NCBI RefSeq assembly: GCF_018138145.1
Contig: NZ_CP073104.1
Location: 2,232,001-2,296,000, forward strand
Reading direction: 5' to 3'
Source of the DNA: Pseudomonas sp. SCA2728.1_7
GTDB taxonomy: Bacteria > Pseudomonadota > Gammaproteobacteria > Pseudomonadales > Pseudomonadaceae
Length of the DNA: 64,000 bases
Part shown: piece by piece, positions 48,872 through 57,827 of the stretch
Numbering within the stretch: position 1 is the first letter of the stretch
Layout: each line of letters begins with the position of its first letter
Program-made: the position numbers and the translations under genes
Notes under the pieces: model-generated
Databases searched by the model: none
Seen by the model: only the letters and a program-made list of their open reading frames with translations
Told to the model about the DNA's origin: nothing

Positions 48872-48882
48872 TCGTAATTAGC

Positions 48883-48996
48883 TCCCTCTCCCTCCGGGAG
48901 AGGGCTGGGGTGAGGGAAAGGTTTTGCGGTGATCGCAAAATTCGGATCAGACTCAGGATCCCCCTCACCCTAACCCTCTCCCCCAGGAGAGGGGAC
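48883..48996. repeat. GAGAGGG-type repeat between gcl and hyi
   Basis: Two short inverted modules (CTCCCTCTCCCTCCGGGAGA... and CCCCTCACCCTAACCCTCTC) in the 177-bp gap. They could weaken or modulate read-through into hyi. Confidence 0.75.
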
Positions 48997-49048
48997 TGAT
49001 CGCGAACAATCTGACCAACCGTGTCACATCCGCTTTTAGGAGACCACC

Positions 49049-49831
49049 ATGCCGCGTTTCGCAGCCAACCTGTCCATGCTGTTCACCGAACAGGATTTCC
49101 TTGCCCGTTTCGACGCCGCCGCCAAGGCCGGTTTCAGCGGTGTCGAGTACCTGTTCCCGTACGATTTCAGCTCTGCCGAAATCAAGGCCAAGCTCGACGC
49201 CAACGGTCTGACCCAAGTGCTGTTCAACCTGCCGGCCGGTGACTGGGCCAAGGGCGAACGCGGTATCGCGTGCCTGCCGGATCGTGTCGAAGAGTTCCGC
49301 GCCGGTGTCGATCTGGCCATCGCTTACGCACAAGTGCTGGGCAACACCCAGATCAACTGCCTGGCCGGTATTCGTCCGCAAGGCGTTGACGATGCCACCG
49401 TGGAAAAGACCTTCGTTGCCAACCTGAAATACGCCGCCGACAAGCTGCAAGCAGCGGGCATCAAACTGGTGATGGAAGCGATCAACACCCGTGACATTCC
49501 GGGTTTCTACCTGAACAACACGGCGCAAGCCCTGTCGATTCGCGAGCAGGTCGGCAGTGCCAATCTGTTCCTGCAATACGACATCTATCACATGCAAATC
49601 ATGGAAGGCGATCTGGCCCGCACCCTGCAATCGCACCTGGGCGAGATCAACCATGTGCAGCTCGCGGACAACCCGGGCCGTAACGAACCAGGCACCGGTG
49701 AAATCAACTACCGCTTCCTGTTCGAACACCTCGATCGCATCGGTTATCAGGGTTGGGTCGGTTGCGAATACAAGCCGCTGACCACCACTGAAGCAGGCCT
49801 CGGCTGGCTGAAAACCCATAACGCAATCTGA
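49049..49831 (+). CDS. hyi: Hydroxypyruvate isomerase
   Basis: 260 residues, a TIM-barrel of the xylose-isomerase-like family. FNLPAGDWAKGERGIACLP, VMEAINTRDIPGF and QYDIYHMQIMEGDL carry the metal-binding Glu, Asp and His. WVGCEYKP holds the last Glu. It interconverts hydroxypyruvate and tartronate semialdehyde. Start after AGGAG; in the order gcl-hyi-glxR. Confidence 0.95.
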   Translation: MPRFAANLSMLFTEQDFLARFDAAAKAGFSGVEYLFPYDFSSAEIKAKLDANGLTQVLFNLPAGDWAKGERGIACLPDRVEEFRAGVDLAIAYAQVLGNTQINCLAGIRPQGVDDATVEKTFVANLKYAADKLQAAGIKLVMEAINTRDIPGFYLNNTAQALSIREQVGSANLFLQYDIYHMQIMEGDLARTLQSHLGEINHVQLADNPGRNEPGTGEINYRFLFEHLDRIGYQGWVGCEYKPLTTTEAGLGWLKTHNAI

Positions 49832-49842
49832 CGCAAATCCCC

Positions 49843-49932
49843 TGTAGGAGCGAGCCTGCTCGCGAAGAGGCCGGCACATTCACCATCAGTGGCGCCTGGC
49901 ATATCGCATTCGCGAGCAGGCTCGCTCCCACA
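49843..49932. repeat. REP doublet, mixed-dialect
   Basis: The left unit begins TGTAGGAGCGAG and the right ends GCTCGCTCCCACA, so one unit has the GTAGG head and the other the GTGGG head. Between hyi and glxR, inside the operon. Confidence 0.85.
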
Positions 49933-49986
49933 TAAAAGCAGCTCCCTTTTTGCTTGAAGCAGCAATAAAAACAAGAGGATTTTCTC

Positions 49987-50880
49987 ATGGCTAAAATCGG
50001 ATTTATCGGCACCGGCATCATGGGCCACCCAATGGCTTCGAACCTGCAGAAAGCCGGTCACAGCCTGTTCCTGTCGGCGCACCACGACGCCGCCCCGGCC
50101 GACCTGGTCGCCGCTGGCGCCGTTGCTTTGGCCAACCCGCGCGAAGTCGCGCAGGAAGCTGAATTCATCATCGTCATGGTCCCGGATACCCCACAGGTCG
50201 ACGACGTGCTGTTCCGCGCCGACGGCGTTGCCGCCGGCCTGAGCAAAGGCAAAATCGTTATCGATATGAGCTCGATCTCGCCGACCGCGACCAAGGCATT
50301 CGCTGCGAAGATCAACGAGAAAGGCGCGCAATACCTCGACGCACCGGTATCCGGTGGTGAAGTCGGCGCCAAAGCCGCGACCCTGAGCATCATGATCGGT
50401 GGTGACGCCGATGCCTTCGAACGCGCGCTGCCGCTGTTCCAGGCCATGGGCAAAAACATCACCCTGGTCGGTGGCAATGGCGACGGTCAAACCGCCAAAG
50501 TCGCCAACCAGATCATCGTCGCCCTGAACATTCAGGCCGTTGCTGAAGCCCTGCTGTTCGCTTCGAAAAACGGTGCCGATCCAGCCAAGGTGCGTGAAGC
50601 ACTGATGGGCGGTTTCGCCTCCTCTAAGATCCTTGAAGTGCACGGCGAGCGCATGATCAAAGGCACTTTCGATCCAGGCTTCCGCATCAGCCTGCACCAG
50701 AAGGACCTGAACCTGGCCCTGCAAGGCGCCAAAGAGCTGAACATCAACCTGCCGAACACCGCCAACGCCCAACAAGTGTTCAGCACCTGCGCAGCGATCG
50801 GTGGCAGCAACTGGGACCACTCGGCGCTGATCAAAGGTCTGGAACACATGGCCAACTTCTCGATTCGCGACAACAAATAA
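49987..50880 (+). CDS. glxR: Tartronate semialdehyde reductase (2-hydroxy-3-oxopropionate reductase)
   Basis: 297 residues of the beta-hydroxyacid dehydrogenase family. The dinucleotide loop GFIGTGIMGHPMA is at residues 5-17. The substrate motif DAPVSGGEVGA is at 118-128. Catalytic Lys171 is in GQTAKVANQI. It reduces tartronate semialdehyde to D-glycerate with NAD(P)H. An A-rich AATAAAAACAAG precedes its ribosome site. REP doublets sit on both sides. Confidence 0.96.
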   Translation: MAKIGFIGTGIMGHPMASNLQKAGHSLFLSAHHDAAPADLVAAGAVALANPREVAQEAEFIIVMVPDTPQVDDVLFRADGVAAGLSKGKIVIDMSSISPTATKAFAAKINEKGAQYLDAPVSGGEVGAKAATLSIMIGGDADAFERALPLFQAMGKNITLVGGNGDGQTAKVANQIIVALNIQAVAEALLFASKNGADPAKVREALMGGFASSKILEVHGERMIKGTFDPGFRISLHQKDLNLALQGAKELNINLPNTANAQQVFSTCAAIGGSNWDHSALIKGLEHMANFSIRDNK

Positions 50881-50896
50881 GCCCTGCACAAAACCC

Positions 50897-50986
50897 TGTG
50901 GGAGCGAGCCTGCTCGCGAAAGCGGTTGCACATTCAACATCCATGTTGGCTGACACACCGCCTTCGCGAGCAGGCTCGCTCCCACA
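50897..50986. repeat. REP doublet, TGTGGGAGCGAG type
   Basis: Inverted pair between glxR and ttuD, inside the operon. Confidence 0.85.
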
Positions 50987-51034
50987 AGGGTTCCGAGTTG
51001 CCCTTTCGAATAACAAGAATTCCGGGAGCCCGCC

Positions 51035-52309
51035 ATGTCGGTCGATCCGCAACAACTGCTGCGCGAGCTGTTTGCCACAGCCATCGACGCGGCCCATCCG
51101 AACCAAGTCCTCGAAGCCCATTTGCCCGCCGACCGCAGCGGCCGGGTGATCGTCATCGGTGCGGGCAAAGCCGCCGCCGCGATGGCGCAAGTGGTCGAGC
51201 GCTGCTGGGAGGGTGACGTGTCTGGCCTGGTGGTGACCCGTTACGGTCACGGCGCCCCATGCGAAAAAATCGAAGTGGTCGAAGCCGCGCACCCGGTGCC
51301 GGACGCTGCCGGCCTGGCCGTGGCCAAACGCGTGCTCGAACTGGTCAGCAACCTGAGCGAAGACGACCGAGTGATCTTCCTGCTCTCCGGTGGCGGCTCT
51401 GCCCTGCTGGCGTTGCCGGCTGAAGGCATCACCCTCGGCGACAAGCAGTCGATCAACAAAGCCCTGCTGAAATCCGGCGCGACCATTGGCGAGATGAACT
51501 GCGTGCGCAAGCACCTCTCGGCGATCAAGGGCGGCCGTCTCGGCAAGGCCTGCTGGCCTGCCACTGTTTACACCTACGCGATTTCCGATGTACCGGGCGA
51601 CCTCGCCACGGTCATCGCGTCCGGCCCGACCGTGGCCGACCCGAGCACTTCCGCCGAAGCGCTGGCGATCATCAAGCGCTACGGCATCGAGATCCCGGTC
51701 TCGGTGCGCAACTGGTTGCAAAGTCCTGAATCGGAAACTGTCAAACCCGGCGATCCGAGTCTGGCGCGCAGTCACTTCCAGTTGATCGCCCGTCCTCAGC
51801 AATCGCTGGATGCGGCGGCGGTGAAATGCCGCCAGGCCGGTTTCAGCACGCTGATCCTCGGCGACCTCGAAGGCGAATCGCGCGAAGTGGCGAAAGTCCA
51901 CGCCGGCATCGCCCGCCAGATCATCAACCACGGTCAGCCACTGGCAGCGCCGTGCGTGATTTTGTCCGGCGGCGAAACCACCGTGACCGTGCGCGGCAAT
52001 GGCCGTGGCGGACGCAACGCCGAATTCCTTCTGAGCCTGACCGAAAATCTCAAAGGCCAGCCCGGCGTCTATGCCCTGGCGGGTGACACCGACGGCATCG
52101 ACGGCTCGGAAGACAACGCCGGCGCGATCATGACCCCGGACAGCTACGCCCGCGCCGCCGCCCTCGGTTTGAGCGCCAGCGACGAGCTGGATAACAACAA
52201 CGGCTACGGCTATTTCGCGGCGCTCGACGCGCTGATCGTCACCGAGCCGACCCGCACCAACGTCAACGACTTCCGCGCCATTCTGATCCTTGAGAGCTGC
52301 AAATCATGA
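51035..52309 (+). CDS. ttuD: Glycerate 2-kinase (MOFRL type)
   Basis: 424 residues of the glycerate kinase type II/MOFRL family, often annotated hydroxypyruvate reductase TtuD. VIGAGKAAAAMAQVVE at the N-terminus, FLLSGGGSALLALPAEG near 110 and the C-terminal MOFRL domain with LSGGETTVTVRGNGRGGRN are present. It phosphorylates glycerate to 2-phosphoglycerate. The stop overlaps the pyk start (ATGA). Confidence 0.93.
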   Translation: MSVDPQQLLRELFATAIDAAHPNQVLEAHLPADRSGRVIVIGAGKAAAAMAQVVERCWEGDVSGLVVTRYGHGAPCEKIEVVEAAHPVPDAAGLAVAKRVLELVSNLSEDDRVIFLLSGGGSALLALPAEGITLGDKQSINKALLKSGATIGEMNCVRKHLSAIKGGRLGKACWPATVYTYAISDVPGDLATVIASGPTVADPSTSAEALAIIKRYGIEIPVSVRNWLQSPESETVKPGDPSLARSHFQLIARPQQSLDAAAVKCRQAGFSTLILGDLEGESREVAKVHAGIARQIINHGQPLAAPCVILSGGETTVTVRGNGRGGRNAEFLLSLTENLKGQPGVYALAGDTDGIDGSEDNAGAIMTPDSYARAAALGLSASDELDNNNGYGYFAALDALIVTEPTRTNVNDFRAILILESCKS

Positions 52310-53721
52310 CGCCTGATAAAAAGGTCAAAATCCTCGCCACCCTCGGGCCTGCCGTCGATGGCATCGAAGACATCCGTGAACTGGTCGAGGCCGGGGTGAA
52401 TATCTTCCGCCTGAACTTCAGCCACGGCGATCACGCCGACCACGCCAAGCGCTATCAGTGGATCCGCGAAGTCGAGCGCCAGCTCAACTACCCGCTGGGC
52501 ATTCTGATGGACTTGCAGGGGCCGAAACTGCGCGTTGGCAAGTTCGCTGACGGCAAGGTGCAACTGCACCGCGGTCAGGCCTTCCGCCTGGATCTGGACG
52601 CGACACCGGGCGATGAGCGCCGGGTGAATCTGCCGCACCCGGAGATCATTGCCGCGCTGGAAGCCGGCATGGATCTGCTCCTCGACGACGGCAAACTGCG
52701 TCTGCGCGTGGTCACCAAGTACGACGATGCGATCGACACCACCGTGCTCAATGGCGGCGAACTGTCGGACCGCAAAGGCGTCAACGTGCCGCAAGCGGTG
52801 CTCGACCTCAGCCCGCTGACCGCCAAGGATCGCCGCGACCTGAGCTTCGGTCTGGAGCTGGGTGTGGACTGGGTCGCGCTGTCGTTTGTACAGCGTCCGC
52901 AAGACATCATCGAAGCCCGCGCATTGATCGGCGACAAAGCCTTTTTGATGGCGAAAATCGAGAAGCCTTCGGCGGTTGAACAACTGCGTGAAATCGCTGA
53001 ACTGAGCGACGCGATCATGGTGGCGCGTGGCGACCTCGGCGTCGAAGTGCCGGCCGAAAGCGTGCCGCAGATTCAGAAAAACATCATCACCACCTGCCGC
53101 GAACTCGGCAAACCGGTGGTGGTGGCGACGCAGATGCTCGAGTCGATGCGCTTCTCCCCTGCCCCGACCCGCGCAGAAGTGACTGACGTTGCCAACGCCG
53201 TGGCCGAAGGTGCCGATGCGGTGATGCTGTCGGCGGAAACCGCGTCCGGTGAGTACCCGCTGGAAGCCGTGCAGATGATGAGCAAGATCATCCGTCAGGT
53301 TGAGAACGGCCCGGATTATCAGACGCAGCTCGATGTCAGTCGGCCGAAAGCCGAGGCAACCGTTTCCGATGCGATCAGTTGCGCGATCCGGCGTATCAGC
53401 AACGTGCTGCCGGTAGCGGTTCTGGTCAACTACAGCGAATCGGGCGCATCGAGTTTGCGTGCAGCGCGGGAACGGCCGAAAGCGCCGATCCTCAACCTGA
53501 CGCCGAACCTGCAAACCGCACGCCGTTTGAGCGTGGCGTGGGGGATTCATTCGGTGGTCAACGATCGCCTGCGTCAGGTCGACGAAGTCTGCTCGACCGC
53601 GCTGGAAATCGCCCAGGCGCAGGGTATGGCCGAGCGTGGTGACACGCTGCTGATCACTGCCGGCGTGCCGTTCGGGCAGCCGGGTTCGACTAACTCGCTG
53701 CGTATCGAAACATTGATTTAG
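52306..53721 (+). CDS. pyk: Pyruvate kinase
   Basis: 471 residues. KVKILATLGPA at the N-terminus, IFRLNFSHGDH near 40 and MAKIEKPSAVEQL with the catalytic Lys; MVARGDLGVEVP binds Mg2+ and PEP. The C-terminal regulatory domain is present. Overlap with ttuD ties it to the glyoxylate route, finishing the path glycerate - 2-PG - (enolase, elsewhere) PEP - pyruvate. Whether it is the PykA or PykF type cannot be settled by eye. Confidence 0.96.
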   Translation: MTPDKKVKILATLGPAVDGIEDIRELVEAGVNIFRLNFSHGDHADHAKRYQWIREVERQLNYPLGILMDLQGPKLRVGKFADGKVQLHRGQAFRLDLDATPGDERRVNLPHPEIIAALEAGMDLLLDDGKLRLRVVTKYDDAIDTTVLNGGELSDRKGVNVPQAVLDLSPLTAKDRRDLSFGLELGVDWVALSFVQRPQDIIEARALIGDKAFLMAKIEKPSAVEQLREIAELSDAIMVARGDLGVEVPAESVPQIQKNIITTCRELGKPVVVATQMLESMRFSPAPTRAEVTDVANAVAEGADAVMLSAETASGEYPLEAVQMMSKIIRQVENGPDYQTQLDVSRPKAEATVSDAISCAIRRISNVLPVAVLVNYSESGASSLRAARERPKAPILNLTPNLQTARRLSVAWGIHSVVNDRLRQVDEVCSTALEIAQAQGMAERGDTLLITAGVPFGQPGSTNSLRIETLI

Positions 53722-53734
53722 CGCCTGTACCGGC

Positions 53735-53835
53735 CTCTTCGCGAGCAGGCTCGCTCCCACAGTTGATTTGTGTGCATCACAAATTCAATGACTGAACAAA
53801 GATTCAGTGTGGGAGCCAGCCTGCTGGCGAAACAG
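53735..53835. repeat. Two unlike REP-type units
   Basis: A normal unit (TTCGCGAGCAGGCTCGCTCC) is followed by a variant with compensating changes, TGTGGGAGCCAGCCTGCTGG. The stem is kept while its sequence has changed. Confidence 0.75.
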
Positions 53836-53867
53836 GCGCCTCGGTTTCACTGACTTTCAGAACTGCC

Positions 53868-54782
53868 ATGCCTGCCAATCATTTCAACACCCACTGCCCC
53901 GACTGGGCCGAGGCTTTGCTCAACGGTTTCAGTCAGATATTCCTCCAGCGCCATCCGCTGTGCGGCCTGCTGTGCCTGTTGGCGATCCTGCTGACCGCAC
54001 CGGTGCTGTTCGCCGGTGCGCTGCTCGGTGCCGTCGCCGGATTGCTCACCGCGCAACGGCGCAACTACGCCAAGGCTGATCGCCAGGCTGGGTTGTTCAG
54101 CTACAACGGCATCTTGCTCGGCCTGTTGCTGAGCCTGTATTTCCCCTGGTCACCGCTGCTGCCGCCGCTGATTCTCGCCGCTGGCGGCTTGAGCGCGATG
54201 GTCACACAGCAATGGCTCAAACTCGTGTACCGCAGCCGATCGATTCCGGCCTACACCTCGCCGTTCGTGGCCATGAGCTGGGTTCTGCTGCTGTTCGCCG
54301 AACCGTCGGCGCCCATAGCGCACATCGAGCTGAACGCACTGAATTTGCTCGCCGCCGAACTGCGCGGTTTGGGCCAAGTGATGTTTCTCGGTCATCCACT
54401 GGCCGGTGCTTTGATCGCCATTGGTTTGCTGATCGCTGATCGCCGGGCTTTTTGCTGGGCGATGCTGGCTTCGGCGATCGGTCTCGGCTCCAGCCTGCTG
54501 CACCACGAAACCAGCGCTGCGCTGTCAGGCCTTGGCAGCTATAACGCCGTGCTCGCTGCCCTCGCCTTCTCTTCGCAACGTCAACAACCGTGGCTGCCAC
54601 TGCTCGGCATCGTGCTGGCGCTGCTGGTCACGCCACTGTTTGACGCAGTCGGCCTCGCTACTTTGACCGCGCCGTTTATCCTCGCCGGCTGGCTGATCCG
54701 TGCCGGGATTCAGATGCTCGGCAAAGCCGTCGTCGAGCGTGCGCCTTGCGCTCACGGGGAGAATCAACCTAGGCTGCGCTGA
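53868..54782 (+). CDS. Urea transporter (UT family)
   Basis: 304 residues, about ten membrane helices with the internal two-fold repeat of the UT family. GLFSYNGILLGLLLSLYF (first half) and GLGSYNAVLAALAFSS (second half) are the paired pore motifs. It conducts urea through the inner membrane. Two genes follow on the same strand. Urea use could connect to the glyoxylate genes through allantoin/ureide breakdown, but no urease genes lie in the window. Confidence 0.9.
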   Translation: MPANHFNTHCPDWAEALLNGFSQIFLQRHPLCGLLCLLAILLTAPVLFAGALLGAVAGLLTAQRRNYAKADRQAGLFSYNGILLGLLLSLYFPWSPLLPPLILAAGGLSAMVTQQWLKLVYRSRSIPAYTSPFVAMSWVLLLFAEPSAPIAHIELNALNLLAAELRGLGQVMFLGHPLAGALIAIGLLIADRRAFCWAMLASAIGLGSSLLHHETSAALSGLGSYNAVLAALAFSSQRQQPWLPLLGIVLALLVTPLFDAVGLATLTAPFILAGWLIRAGIQMLGKAVVERAPCAHGENQPRLR

Positions 54783-54803
54783 TCTTCGATTCAGGCGTTA
54801 TCC

Positions 54804-55628
54804 ATGGACAGCAGCAACAGTTGGCGCGAACGGCTTTACGTGATGATTTTCCAGAGCGACACCCGCGCCGGGCGTCGCTTCGACGGCATCCTGCTGTTGA
54901 TCATCCTCGCCAGTCTGGTGATCGTGATGCTCGACAGCATCGACAGCATTCACCAGAACTACGCGAACGTGCTGGCCTACATCGAGTGGGGCTTCACGAT
55001 CATCTTTCTCGGCGAGTACATCCTGCGTCTGTATTGCTCACCGAAGCCGTTACGTTATGCCTTCAGCTTTTACGGGCTGGTGGATTTGCTGGCGATCGTG
55101 CCCGGCATCCTCGCCCTGTATTACAGCGATGCACAGTACCTGCTGATCATCCGGATCATCCGCATGTTGCGGATTTTCCGCGTGCTCAAGCTCAGCCCGT
55201 ATCTCAAACAAGCCAATTACTTGATGTCGGCGCTGCGTGGCAGCAAGCAGAAAATCGTCGTGTTTCTGGTCAGCGTCTGCACCCTGGTGACGGTGTTCGG
55301 CACCTTGATGTACGTGATCGAAGGCCCGGAACACGGCTTCACCAGCATTCCCAAAGGCATCTATTGGGCGATCGTCACGTTGACCACCGTGGGCTTCGGC
55401 GACATCGTGCCGAAGACCCCGCTGGGCCAGGTGATTTCGTCGCTGGTGATGATCACCGGTTACTCGATCATCGCCGTGCCGACCGGGATTTTCACCGCCG
55501 AGCTGGCCAACGCCATGCGCGGCGAACAGCTGCAACACGACTGCCCGGTGTGCAAGAAAAACAGCCATGAACACGGCGCCGCGTTCTGCTCGCGATGCGG
55601 CAATGCACTGTTCAAGAAACTGGAATAA
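54804..55628 (+). CDS. Voltage-gated-like K+ channel with C-terminal zinc ribbon
   Basis: 274 residues. Six membrane helices with an Arg-rich S4 (IIRIIRMLRIFRVLKL, 115-130). The K+ filter TTVGFGD is at 194-200. After S6 comes a short tail with CPVCKKN ... CSRCGN, two CxxC pairs that would bind one Zn2+. The zinc ribbon is the odd part. It lies 21 bp after the urea transporter and is likely co-transcribed. Confidence 0.9.
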   Translation: MDSSNSWRERLYVMIFQSDTRAGRRFDGILLLIILASLVIVMLDSIDSIHQNYANVLAYIEWGFTIIFLGEYILRLYCSPKPLRYAFSFYGLVDLLAIVPGILALYYSDAQYLLIIRIIRMLRIFRVLKLSPYLKQANYLMSALRGSKQKIVVFLVSVCTLVTVFGTLMYVIEGPEHGFTSIPKGIYWAIVTLTTVGFGDIVPKTPLGQVISSLVMITGYSIIAVPTGIFTAELANAMRGEQLQHDCPVCKKNSHEHGAAFCSRCGNALFKKLE

Positions 55629-55732
55629 GCAAAGAGCTTTTTAATCTTTAAACGACTATGCGCGCCCCGTTATAGTCAGTGGCAATTGAACATCACCCCC
55701 TGCTCCTACACAGATAAAACAAGGAATGCGCA

Positions 55733-56731
55733 GTGAAAAAACTCTTTGGCGCCTCACTTCTCGCCGCCGGCCTGGCCTTGGCCAACATCGCTCAGGCAGC
55801 CCCGACGCTGCTTAACGTTTCCTACGACGTGATGCGCGATTTCTACAAGGACTACAACACTGCGTTCCAGAAACACTGGCAAGCCGAGCACAACGAAAAC
55901 ATCACCGTGCAGATGTCCTTCGGCGGTTCGAGCAAGCAAGCGCGTTCGGTGATCGACGGCCTGCCGGCTGACGTCATCACCATGAACATGGCCACCGATA
56001 TCAACGCCCTCGCCGACAACGGCAAACTGGTCCCGGAGAACTGGGTCACCCGCCTGCCGAACAACAGCGCGCCGTTCACTTCGGCCACGGTGTTCATCGT
56101 CCGTAAAGGCAACCCGAAAGCCCTGAAAGACTGGCCGGATCTGCTCAAGGACGGCGTGCAGGTGATCGTGCCAAACCCGAAAACCTCGGGTAACGGCCGC
56201 TACACCTACCTGTCGGCGTGGGGTTATGTGCTGAAGAATGGTGGCGACGAGAACAAGGCCAAAGACTTCGTCGGCAAACTGTTCAAGCAAGCGCCGGTGC
56301 TCGATACCGGTGGCCGAGCAGCGACCACAACGTTCATGACCAACCAGATCGGCGACGTGCTGGTGACCTTCGAAAACGAAGCGGAGATGATTGCCCGCGA
56401 GTTTGGTCGTGATCAGTTTGAAGTGATCTATCCGAGCGTTTCGGCTGAGGCTGAGCCGCCGGTGTCCGTGGTCGATAAAGTCGTCGACAAGAAAGGTTCG
56501 CGTGCAGCGGCTGATGAATATCTGAAGTACCTGTGGTCGCCGGAAGGTCAAGAGATTGCGGCGGCGAACTACCTGCGTCCGCGTGATCCGGCGGTGCTGG
56601 CGAAGTACACCGATCGTTTCCCGAAAGTTGATTTCCTTTCGGTGGAGAAGACCTTTGGTGACTGGCGTACGGTGCAGAAGACTCACTTCAATGATGGTGG
56701 GGTTTTCGATCAGATTTATAGTGGGCAGTAA
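55733..56731 (+). CDS. cysP: Sulfate/thiosulfate-type periplasmic binding protein
   Basis: 332 residues with a signal peptide cut after AQA. NVSYDVMRDFYKDYNTAFQK at the mature N-terminus and VMSFGGSSKQARSVI-like sequence (SFGGSSKQARSVIDG) match Sbp/CysP. KTSGNGRYTYLSAWGY is the second anion-binding segment. No cysTWA genes follow; a terminator closes the gene, so it is an orphan binding protein that must use a transporter elsewhere. Confidence 0.9.
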   Translation: MKKLFGASLLAAGLALANIAQAAPTLLNVSYDVMRDFYKDYNTAFQKHWQAEHNENITVQMSFGGSSKQARSVIDGLPADVITMNMATDINALADNGKLVPENWVTRLPNNSAPFTSATVFIVRKGNPKALKDWPDLLKDGVQVIVPNPKTSGNGRYTYLSAWGYVLKNGGDENKAKDFVGKLFKQAPVLDTGGRAATTTFMTNQIGDVLVTFENEAEMIAREFGRDQFEVIYPSVSAEAEPPVSVVDKVVDKKGSRAAADEYLKYLWSPEGQEIAAANYLRPRDPAVLAKYTDRFPKVDFLSVEKTFGDWRTVQKTHFNDGGVFDQIYSGQ

Positions 56732-56752
56732 GGTTTAAGCTGACATGGAAAA

Positions 56753-56778
56753 GGCGATCCACTGAGGTCGCCTTTTTT
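56753..56778 (+). terminator. Rho-independent terminator of the cysP-like gene
   Basis: GGCGA / TCGCC core with weak inner pairs and seven T residues, 22 bp after the stop. Confidence 0.8.
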
Positions 56779-56790
56779 TGTGGCCGCTTT

Positions 56791-56969
56791 ACCCTCACCC
56801 CAGCCCTCTCCCAGAGGGAGAGGGGGCCGACCGTTGGATGCTCAAAAGATTTGCCGACCTGAAAGTGCTGCTGTGAATCCATAATCGCTGCAAGTCTTTC
56901 AGGTCGATGTATAGCGCCAGACACCTCGGTCAGTCCCCTCTCCCTCTGGGAGAGGGTTAGGGTGAGGGG
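56791..56969. repeat. CTCTCCC/GAGAGGG-bounded repeat unit
   Basis: One unit in the opposite sense to those at 14 kb: the CATAATCG and TTTCAGGTCGATGTAT words appear reversed inside CTCACCCCAGCCC ... GGGTTAGGGTGAGGGG. Lies between convergent genes. Confidence 0.8.
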
Positions 56970-56972
56970 CTT

Positions 56973-57584
56973 TTACATCGGCGGAGTGACGCCATCCTTC
57001 CCCGCAGAAATCGATTGCGCCGTCAGCGTGCCATCCGCACTCTGCGTCACGAACGTAACGATCTTCACCCCAACCTTCAGCAAGCTCCGATCCCCCGGCA
57101 CCAAATTCACAATCGGCACATCCTCCGGCACCAGTATCTTCTGCTGCCCACCCTTGTAGTTCACCGTCAGCACCCGCCCGTTGCTCACCACCAGATCGCC
57201 GACACTGCCATTGGTCATGCTGCTGCCCTTGGCCAGATCGAACGGTCGATGCCCGTCACCACTGCCCGCCAGTTCCGGCGGGAACACATGCACTTCCAGC
57301 GCCTTGAGCGTGCCATCCTCCTGCGGTATCGCCGCCGAACCGATGTAGCTGCCGGGTTTGATGTCTTCGATATTGGCCAGGGTGACCGCGCGGACCTTGG
57401 TGTCGCCGGTCAACTGGATCACCACGTTCTCGCCACTGTTGACGTGGACTTTCAAGGTGTCGGCGCTGACCCCGGTGATCTCGCCGCGCACGCCGAGGCG
57501 CATCCCCGGTGCGTCGGCGGCCTGCACGCTCATCGCGCCGAGCAGGCTAGTCAGGACAATCGTTGCGATAAGACGAAGCTTCAT
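56973..57584 (-). CDS. Exported protein with repeated beta-barrel (DUF5666-like) segments
   Basis: The ATG at 57584 with GGAGGA upstream gives 203 residues and a signal peptide cut after VQA. The mature part is beta-rich: RGEITGVSADTLKVHVNSGE, then VRAVTLANIEDIKPGSYIG, a pattern of small OB-like units as in DUF5666. The function is unknown. Transcribed alone. Confidence 0.7.
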   Translation of the reverse strand: MKLRLIATIVLTSLLGAMSVQAADAPGMRLGVRGEITGVSADTLKVHVNSGENVVIQLTGDTKVRAVTLANIEDIKPGSYIGSAAIPQEDGTLKALEVHVFPPELAGSGDGHRPFDLAKGSSMTNGSVGDLVVSNGRVLTVNYKGGQQKILVPEDVPIVNLVPGDRSLLKVGVKIVTFVTQSADGTLTAQSISAGKDGVTPPM

Positions 57585-57827
57585 TGCAATCCTCCGGTCA
57601 TGAATGTTGAACAAGCCGATGCAAACATAAGCACGCTATCGAACAGTATGTAAGTGAATGTATCATCGACCCCCAACGGTCGGACGCAAGGTCTGCCGAT
57701 GGATGACAAACCGATAGCACCCGGTCATTCCGCAACGGAATAACTGATATCGACCGAAGGTGCCTTCTGCCCATCGGGTTTGTCCCATAGCCTCACCGCA
57801 TTCCCTTTCGCTGGATCGAGAAACCTT

